Shown here: piece by piece, positions 43,485-52,435 of the stretch
Layout of the letters: each line of letters opens with the position of its first letter
How positions within the stretch are numbered: position 1 is the first letter of the stretch
NCBI GenBank assembly: GCA_009711705.1
Contig: VENG01000009.1
Coordinates: 1-64,000, forward strand
DNA: 64,000 nt
Source: Bacillota bacterium
GTDB lineage: Bacteria; Bacillota; Desulfotomaculia; Desulfotomaculales; VENG01
Reading direction: 5' to 3'
Program-made: the position numbers and the translations under genes
Notes under the pieces: model-generated
The model's input: only the letters and a program-made list of their open reading frames with translations
The model's database searches: none
Told to the model about the DNA's origin: nothing

Positions 43485-43506
43485 GTTTCAGTAAGGAGTG
43501 AGAAAA

Positions 43507-45124
43507 TTGCCAATTTCAGACGTTTTAAAACCACAAACTCCCGTGGCCATTTACAACAGGTACTCGTCACACAAGCAGGAATCAGGCATGAGCATAGAAA
43601 TGCAGATGCAGGCCGCGCAAAAAATAATTACAGAATATGAACTCCGTCTAACTAATACCTACCAAGACGAAAAAAAACCTGGGTATAAAACTCATTTTAC
43701 CAGGCGTAAAGGCATGATGGAACTACTAAAGGATGCGCGAACAGGCGTATTTAAAGCGGTTATCACCCTATGCAGCGACAGGGTTTCCAGGGATGTAGTC
43801 CAGTTCATTTCTATTATAGAGATATTGGACCAATGTGGAATTCAGTTAATCTACTCCATGCCGGGAATGACACAGCCCTTTGAGCAGGATATTGTGAGCG
43901 AAATGATTTCCTATGCCAACGCCATGCACGAGTCAGAAAGAACCAGCGCCAGGGTACGCGAGGCAATGAAAAATAAAGTTGATAAAGGAGAGTGGGTGGG
44001 CGGCAGCCTACCCTTTGGCTACCAGTTAAACATTAAAACGGGCGCAATTGAAATTTTGCCTTTAGCGGCAGAAATCGTAAAAGATGTTTATCAAAAATAT
44101 ATCCGGGGCTTTAGTTTTCAGAGTATAGCTAACTCTGTAGCCCCAGGTCATTCACCAACCGGAAGATGGACCAGGTGGCAAATTGAAGGGATCATAAAAA
44201 ACCCATTTTATGCCGGATACCTAACTTGGAATAAAAGATTAGACCGGTCCAACAGCGCCTGGCGTAACCCCGCCGACTGGATGATGGTTGAGAGCAAGTA
44301 TATTCCTAAAATCATAGATAAAAAGACCTGGGACATTGCCCAGGGAGTGCTTTTGAGAAAGAAAACCAGCCGCATATCATCCAAACATTATTCATCTCCC
44401 AACATACTAAAGGGACTTTTGTACTGCTCATGCGGACAAATGCTACTGCCAAAGGATAACCGGTCAAAAAGCATTTTAAAAGGCGGCACAGAAAAGGTCT
44501 ATGGGAAATCGTATATACAAATGCCCTAAAAAATGTTTACGGCTTCCGGCAGATACAATAGAAGAATTTGTCATTAACGATATTAAAGAAATAATTGCCA
44601 CTCTCCCAGAGGACGAACTATTATCTAAAATTGAGGAAAAAGTTAAATCAGAGATATCCGATGTTATTTTAGATATCGAAATGCTAGAAGAGCAGTTGGT
44701 GCACCTGAAAAATAAGGCCGCAAAATTTAAGGCTTTATCGGAAGAGGCAAAGTTAGAGCAAGACGATAGTGACCAGGAAAGCAAACTGTCTTGCTACAGC
44801 GACATCGTAAATAATGCCTCAAAAGAGATTCAACAAGTTAAAAGCATAATGGAAGAAAACAAAATATTCTTACGGCAAAAAAAATCTCTTTTGGCATTAA
44901 AAGCTGGATGGCTGGAAAAACTGGTAAACATTCCTATGTTATGGAACCATATGAGTATAGAGGAAAAGAATGTGGTTATTGAAGAGTTTTACAGGAAAAT
45001 TGTCGTTACTCCTAATAAAGGGGTCATTTTAGATAACAAAATCTTTCCACAGAAAAATAAAAAAAGAAACTTGTTTGACGGAAAGCTCCTGTGGCAATAT
45101 GACAGTTTTATTCACACTAACTAA
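43507..45124 (+). pseudogene. Second large serine recombinase, frameshifted
   Basis: The first frame (43507-44529) holds the resolvase domain with the nucleophile in AIYNRYSSHKQ, LCSDRVSRDVVQF, the recombinase domain (LPFGYQLNIKTGAIEILPL, GRWTRWQIEGIIKNPFYAGY) and the first half of a zinc ribbon (LLYCSCGQML). The second frame (44501-45124) continues with the other half (YKCPKKCLRL) and a long coiled coil ending in a charged tail. Joining them needs a one-nucleotide shift near 44,500. The TTG start 43507 has AAGGAG 8 nt upstream. Without the coiled coil the protein would lack part of its DNA-binding machinery. Confidence 0.8.
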
Positions 45125-45325
45125 GCATGTGATAGCGTCCCGCTATCCCGGACAGGACTCCGTCAAGAGCCGCTTTCTCTGAAGCAAAACTCTTTCTTCC
45201 TGACGATTAGGAGCCGTTTAGGGCAAACTCCGGAATAGGTGCACGGAAAAGAGCAGAATCACTGCCGGGTTTGACTGGAACATGCATAGAATAACAGAAA
45301 CAGGGGTTCTAACTTCCCAGCTTTT

Positions 45326-45359
45326 AGAGTTGACTATACTCGTGCAGGATGTCAACTCT
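45326..45359. repeat. Inverted repeat AGAGTTGAC
   Basis: AGAGTTGAC (45326-45334) and GTCAACTCT (45351-45359) are a perfect 9-bp inverted pair 16 nt apart, in the non-coding end of the element. Confidence 0.65.
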
Positions 45360-45412
45360 CTTGTGTAGCCATCATAAAAAATAACCCAATATCAGATAGC
45401 TAACCTGTTAAA

Positions 45413-45466
45413 AAAATTAAGTCCTCCAATTCCCATCCAAGACTTGGACGGGAATTGGAGGACTTA
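45413..45466 (-). terminator. Very long hairpin, minus-strand terminator
   Basis: TAAGTCCTCCAATTCCC pairs with GGGAATTGGAGGACTTA (17 bp, perfect), with an inner TCCAAG/CTTGGA stem closing the top. On the minus strand it runs into TTTTTTT, so it can terminate transcripts of the lipoprotein gene. Confidence 0.75.
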
Positions 45467-45483
45467 GCTGAATAACCCCAAAA

Positions 45484-45519
45484 GTTGGCCGCTACTGGGC
45501 TGCCCCAGGAGCGGCCAAC
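45484..45519. repeat. GC-rich hairpin
   Basis: GTTGGCCGCT pairs with AGCGGCCAAC and an inner CTGGG pairs with CCCAG. It lies 17 bp from the previous hairpin, upstream of it on the minus strand, after the lipoprotein stop codon. No T-run of its own. Confidence 0.7.
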
Positions 45520-45616
45520 ATGTTAACAAATTATATGAGTAATATTTCAGGATAGACCCACTCGTGCACTCAAACAGGACCACCATGTGCATCAAATAGA
45601 TCCACCTTGGTCAATT

Positions 45617-46471
45617 TCAATACCCTATAAAAAACATATCAACTGTATCTTGATAATTTGAAAATGAATAAAGACTGTGCATATTCCCTTCACCTTTCTC
45701 CATTTCATTGGCCCACATTCGTAACGCTCCATCAAAGAACCAAACGGGAACTTCCGCTTTGGGAAGGCCCGATTCTGTATTTACCTTGGATTCGGAAAAT
45801 TCTTGTGCACATAGAACATGAAAGGAATGGAAATAATCTCTTAAAAATATTTGTTGCTTTTCTCTAAACCAACTTTTCGGTTGGTAGTCTTTCAATCGGT
45901 TCGTATAAAAGTTACCAAAGTAAAATTCTTTTGCTTCTGTTAACAACTTTGCAACCTCTTTATAACGTTCTTCCTTACTCATTTGGGCAACTTCTTTCAA
46001 AGTATAATTCTTTCTTTGGTATTCATACAAAGCGTCCCAATTAACATCCCTATCAAAGAACCAATCCAAATAAGCTTGGAATTTTGGTTCTTTCTTAATA
46101 AGGTCGTCCCAACTAATTGTTCCAAACCCCGGAACCGGCAACATATTGTTATTTGACCAAATTCGAAGTCTTTCCGGCCTATACCCTTTTCCCGGCGTCC
46201 AATCTTTAACCGGCGGCTTGGGCTTGTCCTTGTAATTCCCGCTTAATACGTTTTCTTGTTTTTCCCTTTCTGCCGCCAATGCTTTTCTTGACGCCAAATC
46301 TTTACTCTTAGTCGGTTTGTAATTGACCGCAAGTGGTGATGGACTAACTTCGTTCCTTTGTTGATTCTTTGGTTGGTTGACGTTTGTATCGACCTTCGTA
46401 TTATCACCGGTATGGCCACAACCGCTAACCAACAAGGCCGCCAAAGAAACGGTCGCGATAACTCTTTTCAA
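45617..46471 (-). CDS. Putative lipoprotein, unknown function
   Basis: A type II signal peptide with lipobox (AALLVSGC, Cys18 acylated) places this 284-residue protein at the outer face of the membrane. A low-complexity Asn/Lys/Pro linker (residues 19-90) precedes a folded domain rich in aromatic residues (AYLDWFFDRDVNWDALYEYQ, KEFYFGNFYTNRLKDYQPKS, WFFDGALRMWANEMEKGEG). No family is recognised. The start is TTG 46471 with GGGG upstream. It is the only cargo-like gene of the element. Confidence 0.65.
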   Translation of the reverse strand: MKRVIATVSLAALLVSGCGHTGDNTKVDTNVNQPKNQQRNEVSPSPLAVNYKPTKSKDLASRKALAAEREKQENVLSGNYKDKPKPPVKDWTPGKGYRPERLRIWSNNNMLPVPGFGTISWDDLIKKEPKFQAYLDWFFDRDVNWDALYEYQRKNYTLKEVAQMSKEERYKEVAKLLTEAKEFYFGNFYTNRLKDYQPKSWFREKQQIFLRDYFHSFHVLCAQEFSESKVNTESGLPKAEVPVWFFDGALRMWANEMEKGEGNMHSLYSFSNYQDTVDMFFIGY

Positions 46472-46542
46472 GGTAATAACCCCTTTTTGAAATTATGTTC
46501 CTTTTTTTCAGTTACTTCTACACAATTTGTTTGAATCATTCA

Positions 46543-46593
46543 GAGGGGCGTGTGGTTAAAACTATGCGGGTTCAAGTCCCACCTCTGACACCA
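46543..46593 (+). repeat. attR-like imperfect copy of tRNA-Leu 3' half
   Basis: GAGGGGCGTGTGG, GGGTTCAAGTCCC and CTGACACCA follow in the same order as in tRNA-Leu, with differences in the variable arm and T stem (CTCCGACACCA reads CTCTGACACCA). There is no 5' half, so it is not a tRNA gene. It looks like the tRNA end carried by an incoming element. Confidence 0.7.
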
Positions 46594-46662
46594 GAAACCG
46601 CCAAAAATGCGGGTTTGAGGCTGAATGTGGATAATAACATGTTTTTAAGGGAGGTTCTTTAA

Positions 46663-46821
46663 ATGACTGTAAATGCTTTAGTTTGACCGAACGGTAGAGT
46701 TTTTGATTGTCATGATCCAGAGGTGCTGGTGATGGAGGATTACCACTGCCATTAAAACGACATTGAGGGTGCTACACGGGTGCAAATGGTTGTAGAAGTA
46801 CCAGGAAGGGAGAGTGTCTAG
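46663..46821 (+). pseudogene. Decayed small gene with two in-frame stops
   Basis: A strong ribosome site (AAGGGAGG) precedes ATG 46663. The frame reads MTVNALV, stop TGA (46684), PNGRVFDCHDPEVLVMEDYH plus CH, stop TAA (46753), then NDIEGATRVQMVVEVPGRES plus V, stop at 46821. The conserved-looking composition across the stops suggests nonsense mutations in a former gene. No family is recognised. Confidence 0.45.
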
Positions 46822-47070
46822 CATGGATGCTCTTACACGGGAACTAGCATTGACGGGGTTAATAAAGCCCACCAGATGACCACCAAGACGGAAACTTTCA
46901 ATAAACTCATGGAAAAGTTTATCGCCGTAGAAGTAAACTTGAAGAACTTATTGGGGAAGGCTCGGATGAGTTAATAAGTAAATTCTATACTGCCTGGGGC
47001 GAGATTGAAGAATTAAAAAACAGAACTATTACATGCTATAGGAAACTGGTTAAAATCACAGAATAGTCAT
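46822..47070 (+). other. Debris of one or more small genes
   Basis: A short frame MDALTRELALTGLIKPTR (46823-46879) is followed by overlapping frames with coding-like peptides, such as LEELIGEGSDELISKFYTAW followed by GEIEELKNR ending at 47066, none with a proper start. It reads like frameshifted remains of phage- or plasmid-type genes just outside the right attachment site. Confidence 0.35.
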
Positions 47071-47106
47071 AATAAATATCCTCCCATCAAAGGCAGGATA
47101 TTTATT

Positions 47107-47637
47107 TCAAGGGTTATTATAATATTCTTCTAATAAATCCGCAAACTCAAGGTTTAGATAGATAAAAGTAATTGGTTCGTTTTCTATGTTGGAAAATTCA
47201 TCTTCTATCATTAGTTTAAATTGAAATTTACTTCTATACCAATCAACTACTTCAGTTAAAGCTGCTCCAACAATATATTTCTCATTAAACATATATGCTA
47301 AATCAATTATATGACTAACTACTAATTGACCAAAACCCAACCCTTGTTTTGATTCTAAAATTGCAATTCTAGCAATTTCCAAACAATCTTCTGTATGGAT
47401 TTCATCATCTGTTTCAAAAGCAACCTCTTGATGTCTTAATGTAAAGTATCCAATAATTTCATCCTCAACGAATACTAAAGTAGTACTGGAATCTTTTTCT
47501 AAGTGACTTAAACGGGCCTCTGTTCTTAAAAATGATTCCATGCTACTGTTTTTACATCGAAAATTTTTATATGTGTCATAATTACAATCGATAATAGGGT
47601 AAAAACTTAAAGGCTGTTCTCCTATTTGGGTTTGCAT
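47107..47637 (-). CDS. GNAT family N-acetyltransferase
   Basis: A 176-residue acetyl-CoA-dependent acetyltransferase. The acetyl-CoA loop is visible as ESKQGLGFGQLVV (Q/R-x-x-G-x-G/A), preceded by the strand CLEIARIAIL and followed by DWYRSKFQFKLM, where GNAT enzymes have the catalytic Tyr and a GF turn. It overlaps the upstream small basic gene by 16 nt, the coupling seen in GNAT toxin/antitoxin operons such as TacT or AtaT, but the partner is not a known antitoxin type. The substrate is unknown. Confidence 0.8.
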   Translation of the reverse strand: MQTQIGEQPLSFYPIIDCNYDTYKNFRCKNSSMESFLRTEARLSHLEKDSSTTLVFVEDEIIGYFTLRHQEVAFETDDEIHTEDCLEIARIAILESKQGLGFGQLVVSHIIDLAYMFNEKYIVGAALTEVVDWYRSKFQFKLMIEDEFSNIENEPITFIYLNLEFADLLEEYYNNP

Positions 47638-47873
47638 ATATAAAAACCTTTACTTCTCCTACTAACTTTTCGGGTGGGTGGATCATTTTTAAAATTATGG
47701 CTCAACTTCTCTCTCAACTCTTCTATTTTCTTTTTTTCCTCCAAAAATCTTTCCGCATCCCTTCCTTTTACGGTTGGGAACTCTCTCAAACTGACTGCCA
47801 TTCTTCCACCCCCTGGTTTATGATCTTTTTTAGAATCCTTTTCATTTGTATTCTTAGATTTGTTCTTGTCCAA
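47622..47873 (-). CDS. Small basic protein coupled to the GNAT gene
   Basis: About 83 residues, rich in Lys, Asp and Glu (KNKSKNTNEKDSKKDHKPGG), then MAVSLREFPTVKGRDAERFL, a helical EEKKKIEELREKL and a basic end (TRKVSRRSKGFYICKPK). The start is set at TTG 47873 because GGAGG lies 9 nt upstream; the frame is open further up without a signal. Its end overlaps the GNAT start by 16 nt. It could be an antitoxin-like partner; no DNA-binding motif is visible. Confidence 0.55.
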   Translation of the reverse strand: MDKNKSKNTNEKDSKKDHKPGGGRMAVSLREFPTVKGRDAERFLEEKKKIEELREKLSHNFKNDPPTRKVSRRSKGFYICKPK

Positions 47874-48098
47874 ATTATACACCTCCACTGGGCACTCATT
47901 AATAAATACTATGCCCACTACCCAGGTGCATAACCACAATTTCACAGAAATCACAAACAGTATTGGCAAATTTAGTTATTTCAAAGTGTAGCATGTAACA
48001 TGTGTGACAGTCAAGACAATATTTGCAAGCGTAAAGTTTGTTTAGGAATCAAAATAACCTCCCCTGTAAAAAGCGAAGGCTCTTTTAGTGGGGTACTA

Positions 48099-50490
48099 CT
48101 ATACTGGAATCCATTGTTGTAATTGAGTAAAATATAGCCCGGTTTCATGGACTTTTTCGCCAACAATCTCTTCCCAGTATTCTTTATACATCTGCACCTG
48201 AGGGGTGTAGTATTCCACCAGCTCTGCCAGCATGTCATTATCTTCCACAGTATCCGTCTTGTAGTCCACCAGCACCCAGCCATCCTCTTCTAGGAAAACC
48301 AGGTCAATGGCGCCGGAAACTATCGTTTCGGTAGTAAAACCGTATTCGCCGGTTTCCACCTTCACAGAAAGGGGCACTTCTACAAAGCGCTTTTCACTTT
48401 TTAGCATCCTCTTCCAGAGACTTGACTTTAAAATTCCATTGACCAGGTTTAAAACCTCCGTTTTCTCCCCGGCATCCCTTTCTTCTTCGGCAAGGATGTT
48501 TTCCACGAAAAGCTCCAGGTTTGAGGGAACCTTTTCAGCGCAGGCTTCTAAAACCCTGTGCATTACCCGGCCCCAGGACTGCCCGCGGCCCGTCCGTTGC
48601 CTGGCAGGGCCTCCACTTTTCCCTTTTACCAGTTCCGTAACAGCAGCAACATTATAACTGGGTTCATTCATGGGATTCCGCGGTCCCAGGAACCCACCCT
48701 TTGCTTCGTCCAAGTCCTCCAGGCTAATCTCGATACCTTCCTCACCGGTTGGGCCTGAATCGGTGCCTGAAACATCTTCTAACTCTGAAACACCCGCGAA
48801 ATGACCATTGAAAGGATGCCATGCGCTCAAGTCGGGTTTGCCCGGGTAGGTGCTAACAACCAGGAGGTTTTTGGCCCTTGTGGCTGCAACATAGATTAAG
48901 CGTGTTTCCTCGGCATCCAGGTATTGCTGTTCTATCTGGCAATACCGGTCCCAAGTCACGGGTTGCCCCAGGGTCTCTTTGTTAAATGACTTTTGCTTTT
49001 GGATAACGAAGTACCCCCTGGGAGTGCTATCCCCCACTCTGTTAATGTGCATAGTTGGTGGCCACTTTACATTTTTGCCGGGGTTGGCCAGAAACACCAC
49101 CGGCGCCTCTAGGCCCTTAGCCTTATGCAGGTTCATTAACCTTACCGCATCGTCTTCCCAGGGTGCGATGTTGATTTCCTCTTCCACTCCGGATTCCATG
49201 AGGAGGGTCAGGTATTCCACCAGGGAGTAAAATGAAGTTATGCCGCTGCGTTCGGCGGCAGCAAGGAACTCTTGGGATTGCAGTAGATGCCCGCTACGGC
49301 TCTTGCCCAGTTCTCCTGTAAGCGCGTGAGAAATTATTCCCAGCTCCCTCATAATATTTTGCATGGCGGCACTGGCCGGGAGGGTAATAGTCCATTCCCT
49401 GAATTGCCGGAACATGTTAAAGGTCCACTCAAAAACCCCTTTGTCATTATCATTTATGCTGGAAGGTACGTCGCTGTATATGTTAAAATGGCCGCCTGCC
49501 TGTTTAAAGAGCCATAACTGATTGTCACTAATACCGAAAAGGCTTCCCCTTAGGGCTGCAACCAGCAGCACCGGGTCATCAGGGTCAATAATGGCCCTTA
49601 ATATTTTAATCACTTCCGCCATTTCGGCAGAATTGGAAAATCCGTCACCGCCGGCAATTCTAAAGGGTATGCCTTGCTCTTCCATAGCCCTTGCATATAA
49701 GTCCATGTGTGCCTTGTAGCGCAGCAAAATCATGAAGTCTTCTGGCCGGGGATTATCAGTCAGCCCTGCTTCCAATTCACTGTCAGTGCGGCACAAAGAA
49801 ATACCGCCGTCAATGGCCCAGCGAATCCAGCGGGCAATACGTCCGGCATCTATAAAGGCAATCTGTTCCGCTTTATTGTACTTAATTTTAGGTATGGTAA
49901 TGGTCTTCACACCGCAGGCTTTACCGTTAATGTTTTGCCGCACGGTATCCATGCTGGTAAAGGCAGCCTGGTACGAGTCGGCCTTTTCGGGCAAAAGTTC
50001 CTTGAATACCGGGTTTACCCAGTCCCCAATGGCCTGTAGCGAGCGGAAGTTAGTGGTCAGGTAAAGGATTTTGCCGCCGCTGTTTTCAATAAGCCGCTTT
50101 ACCTCGTTGTATGTATCTATGTCGGCGCGCCGGAAACGGTAAATGGCCTGCTTGGGGTCACCCACAACAAATAAAGAGCCGGGGTAAGGGGTCAGCTTAC
50201 GCCAATCCCTTTCGTCGATTTCCTGGCCGGTCAAATAAAACATAATTTGGGCCTGAATGGGGTCTGTATCCTGGAATTCATCAACCAGCAGATGAGAATA
50301 TCTTGCCTGGAAATACTGCCTGACTTCCGGGTTTTCACTCAACAGAGCAGCAGCCTGCATTAAAAGGTCCTGATAATTGAGCTTTGACTGCTCCATCCGG
50401 CGCTGCCCGTAAAGCTCAACCGCCGGCAGCACAAAGTCCACCAGCTGCTTATGCCTGTGTTCGTGCCACGCCGCTAGGGTAGGGACAATA
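48099..50490 (-). pseudogene. addA: AddA-type helicase-nuclease, N-terminally truncated
   Basis: The C-terminal two thirds of a UvrD/AddA recombination helicase: motif II (LLVDEFQDTDP), III (VVGDPKQAIYRFRRAD), NFRS, V (RLMNLHKAKGLEAPVVF), VI (EETRLIYVAATRAKN) and the C-terminal PD-(D/E)XK nuclease (GAIDLVFLEEDGWVLVDYKT). Walker A and about 350 N-terminal residues are absent, so it cannot hydrolyse ATP. The frame begins inside the upstream addB-like fragment at VPTLAAWHEHRHKQLVDFVL, which is internal AddA sequence. A single deletion appears to have fused the two genes out of frame. Confidence 0.85.
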
Positions 50491-52314
50491 TAGCCTATTT
50501 TCCACCACGTCAAAGGAGGAAAAGCTTAAGGTTACCCTACCCCTTCTAGAAGCCAGTGCTAGGGCCATTTCATACTGGTTTTCCCCGGGCTTTTCTGTCC
50601 CCAGAGGCAGTTGGGAATTTATTTTGGCCCGCTCCACGTCAAGCAATACGGGATCCTGCCTGCCGCCGCCCGGGAAGGAATTGGCATCCAAGCCTACCAC
50701 AAATGTATATGGACGATCAGACCAGATTAAATGATTGTAACCCGCCAGGTGAATATGCCCCGGTTTGGGGCCACAGCTGCCGACCCCGTAACCGGCCAAA
50801 AGGTTTTCCACCCGGTCCAGGGTCTCATCCATATCCAATTCAAAGGAACTTATTTTACCCATTGCAATAAGGTCCTCCGTCACGGCCTTTAATGCTGCAG
50901 CATCCATTTCTCCCCTGACCCTGGTTAGTTCTGCCACAACGGCAGCCAGGCTGCTGGTAAGCTCCCTGAAACTAACCTTTCCCTCAACATCCGGAACCGG
51001 TAGATATGACAGTATGCCGTCCATTATTTCATGCAGCCGGAAGGCCTGCTCCCCCTGGCGCAGGAGCCTTTCCTGCCTACCCTCATTGTCTTCCTCCACC
51101 TTCACGGCTGCCTTTTCTTTGAGGCTATTAGCTAAACTTTTTAACAAACTGTAACGGTCCCTTCCCCAACCTATACCGGAAATACGCAATATGCGTGCTG
51201 CCTCTGACGGCGACAGGCTTATTTCCCCGCCGTGGCGCAGCTGCACATCACCACTGAGCAGCAGGTCTCTAAAATCCCTGGTGGGAAAATCATTCCTTAT
51301 CCATTCAATTAGGCCATTGAGCACTTTACCCGCGGCAGTAAAGGAAACGGGGATGCCTTCTTCCATGGTTATACCCAGCCCGGCAGCTCCGGCCAGGGTA
51401 TATAATGCTGGTATGTAATCGCTCTTGGTGTAGGCTATCGTCACTTTGTCTAAGGGGATTCTCTCCTTTTGAATCATCCGAAAAATCTCCCTTACTTCGT
51501 TGTTGATCCCGTACGCATGAAAGCAGTCTAATGAACCGTCTGCTACCGGCGGCGGGGACATGTTTACCTGGTATAGCCAGGGCAGGCGGTCTACATCTGT
51601 ATTCGGTGTAAACTTCTGTCCGGCATCAGGCCCTGGTTTAGCTACTCCAGGCCTGCTGAGGCCGTAAACACGATCAGCCTCTAGCAGGAAGAGGCCTTCA
51701 CCGGCCATCAATTCAATAAGTTGTTGTTCCAGCGGGTAAAGCTCAAGGAAAGACGGGAGCAGGTAGAGGATATTACCTTCTGGGCCTGTTCTTTGGTGAG
51801 AGAGTAATTCAATAGCCAGGGAAAAAAGCCCCGGCACATCAATAAGATTGTGTTCATCCAGGAAGTGCTCGTAGGCCAACAGTAGGACTGCCATATCCTG
51901 TCCCTTTTTTACACTTACGAAACTATCCTCCACTAAGCTGCTGCCTGTAAGCCCCGCGTTCCTTAGTTCCAATATTGAAGATGCTACTGCCCTTATAATC
52001 CCGGAATAATTGCCCTCCCGGGTAAAATATTGTAGGGTCCCTTGTTCTTCCAGTTTGTGAAAAACGTCTTCAATCACTGAAAAGCTTGAATTACCGGGTA
52101 GAAGTGTGAGATTGTTTTCGGCCATGTGTTCCCCTGCCACTTTGTGAGCCAATCCAACTGCTGTCTCGGGTTGCAGGTTTACCCATCCACCGCTATCCCT
52201 TGCCAGGCACTCACAGAGCTCATGCCCTGCACGGTAGCCGGAGGCAATGAGCAACTTTTCGTTTAAGGGATACTTCCAACATATTTCTCCCAGAGAAGAA
52301 AGAAATCTATTCAC
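50449..52314 (-). pseudogene. addB: AddB-like subunit, C-terminally truncated
   Basis: The N-terminal roughly 610 residues of an AddB-type, catalytically inactive helicase-like subunit of the double-strand-break exonuclease: RAGHELCECLARDSGGWVNL, a middle DVPGLFSLAIELLSHQR, and PYTFVVGLDANSFPGGGRQD before MALALASRRGRVTLSFSSFD. The natural C-terminus with the iron-sulfur PD-(D/E)XK nuclease is missing; after SFSSFDVVENR the frame runs through unrelated codons (LYCPYPSGVARTQA) that are AddA sequence in the wrong frame. ATG at 52314 follows AAGGAGG. Confidence 0.8.
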
Positions 52315-52390
52315 GGTTTAACCTCCTTGTTACCTTAACCGGTATAGATAGACCGCTCCAAATTACATTACAATATGGAGGTATGAATAA

Positions 52391-52432
52391 AAACAGCACC
52401 GTGTTTTGATAGGTGCTTATATCACGGTGCCG
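52391..52432 (-). terminator. Terminator of the WYL regulator gene
   Basis: On the minus strand CACGGCACCGTG, an 18-nt loop and CACGGTGCTGTTTTT follow the WYL stop codon by a few bases. A degraded copy of this hairpin together with the gene end is found at 63603-63700. Confidence 0.8.
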
Positions 52433-52435
52433 TGC

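Larger units (their letters stand above)
39859..46593. mobile_element. Degenerate integrative element at tRNA-Leu
   Basis: The 6.7-kb segment is bounded by the 3' half of tRNA-Leu on the left and an imperfect copy of the same half on the right. Inside are four site-specific recombinase genes: two tyrosine type (one truncated) and two large serine type (one frameshifted). A lipoprotein gene and several strong inverted repeats complete it. There are no conjugation, replication or phage structural genes, so the original element has been reduced or overwritten by later insertions. Confidence 0.7.

Noticed and set aside
46543..46593. Second tRNA-Leu gene
   Set aside because: Only the 3' half is present; there is no acceptor 5' strand or D arm.
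46684..46686. In-frame TGA as a selenocysteine codon
   Set aside because: A second in-frame TAA follows 22 codons later and no insertion hairpin was seen, so decay is simpler.
48011..48283. Minus-strand 90-residue frame at the end of the addA remnant
   Set aside because: It overlaps the nuclease domain of AddA in another frame and has no start signal.
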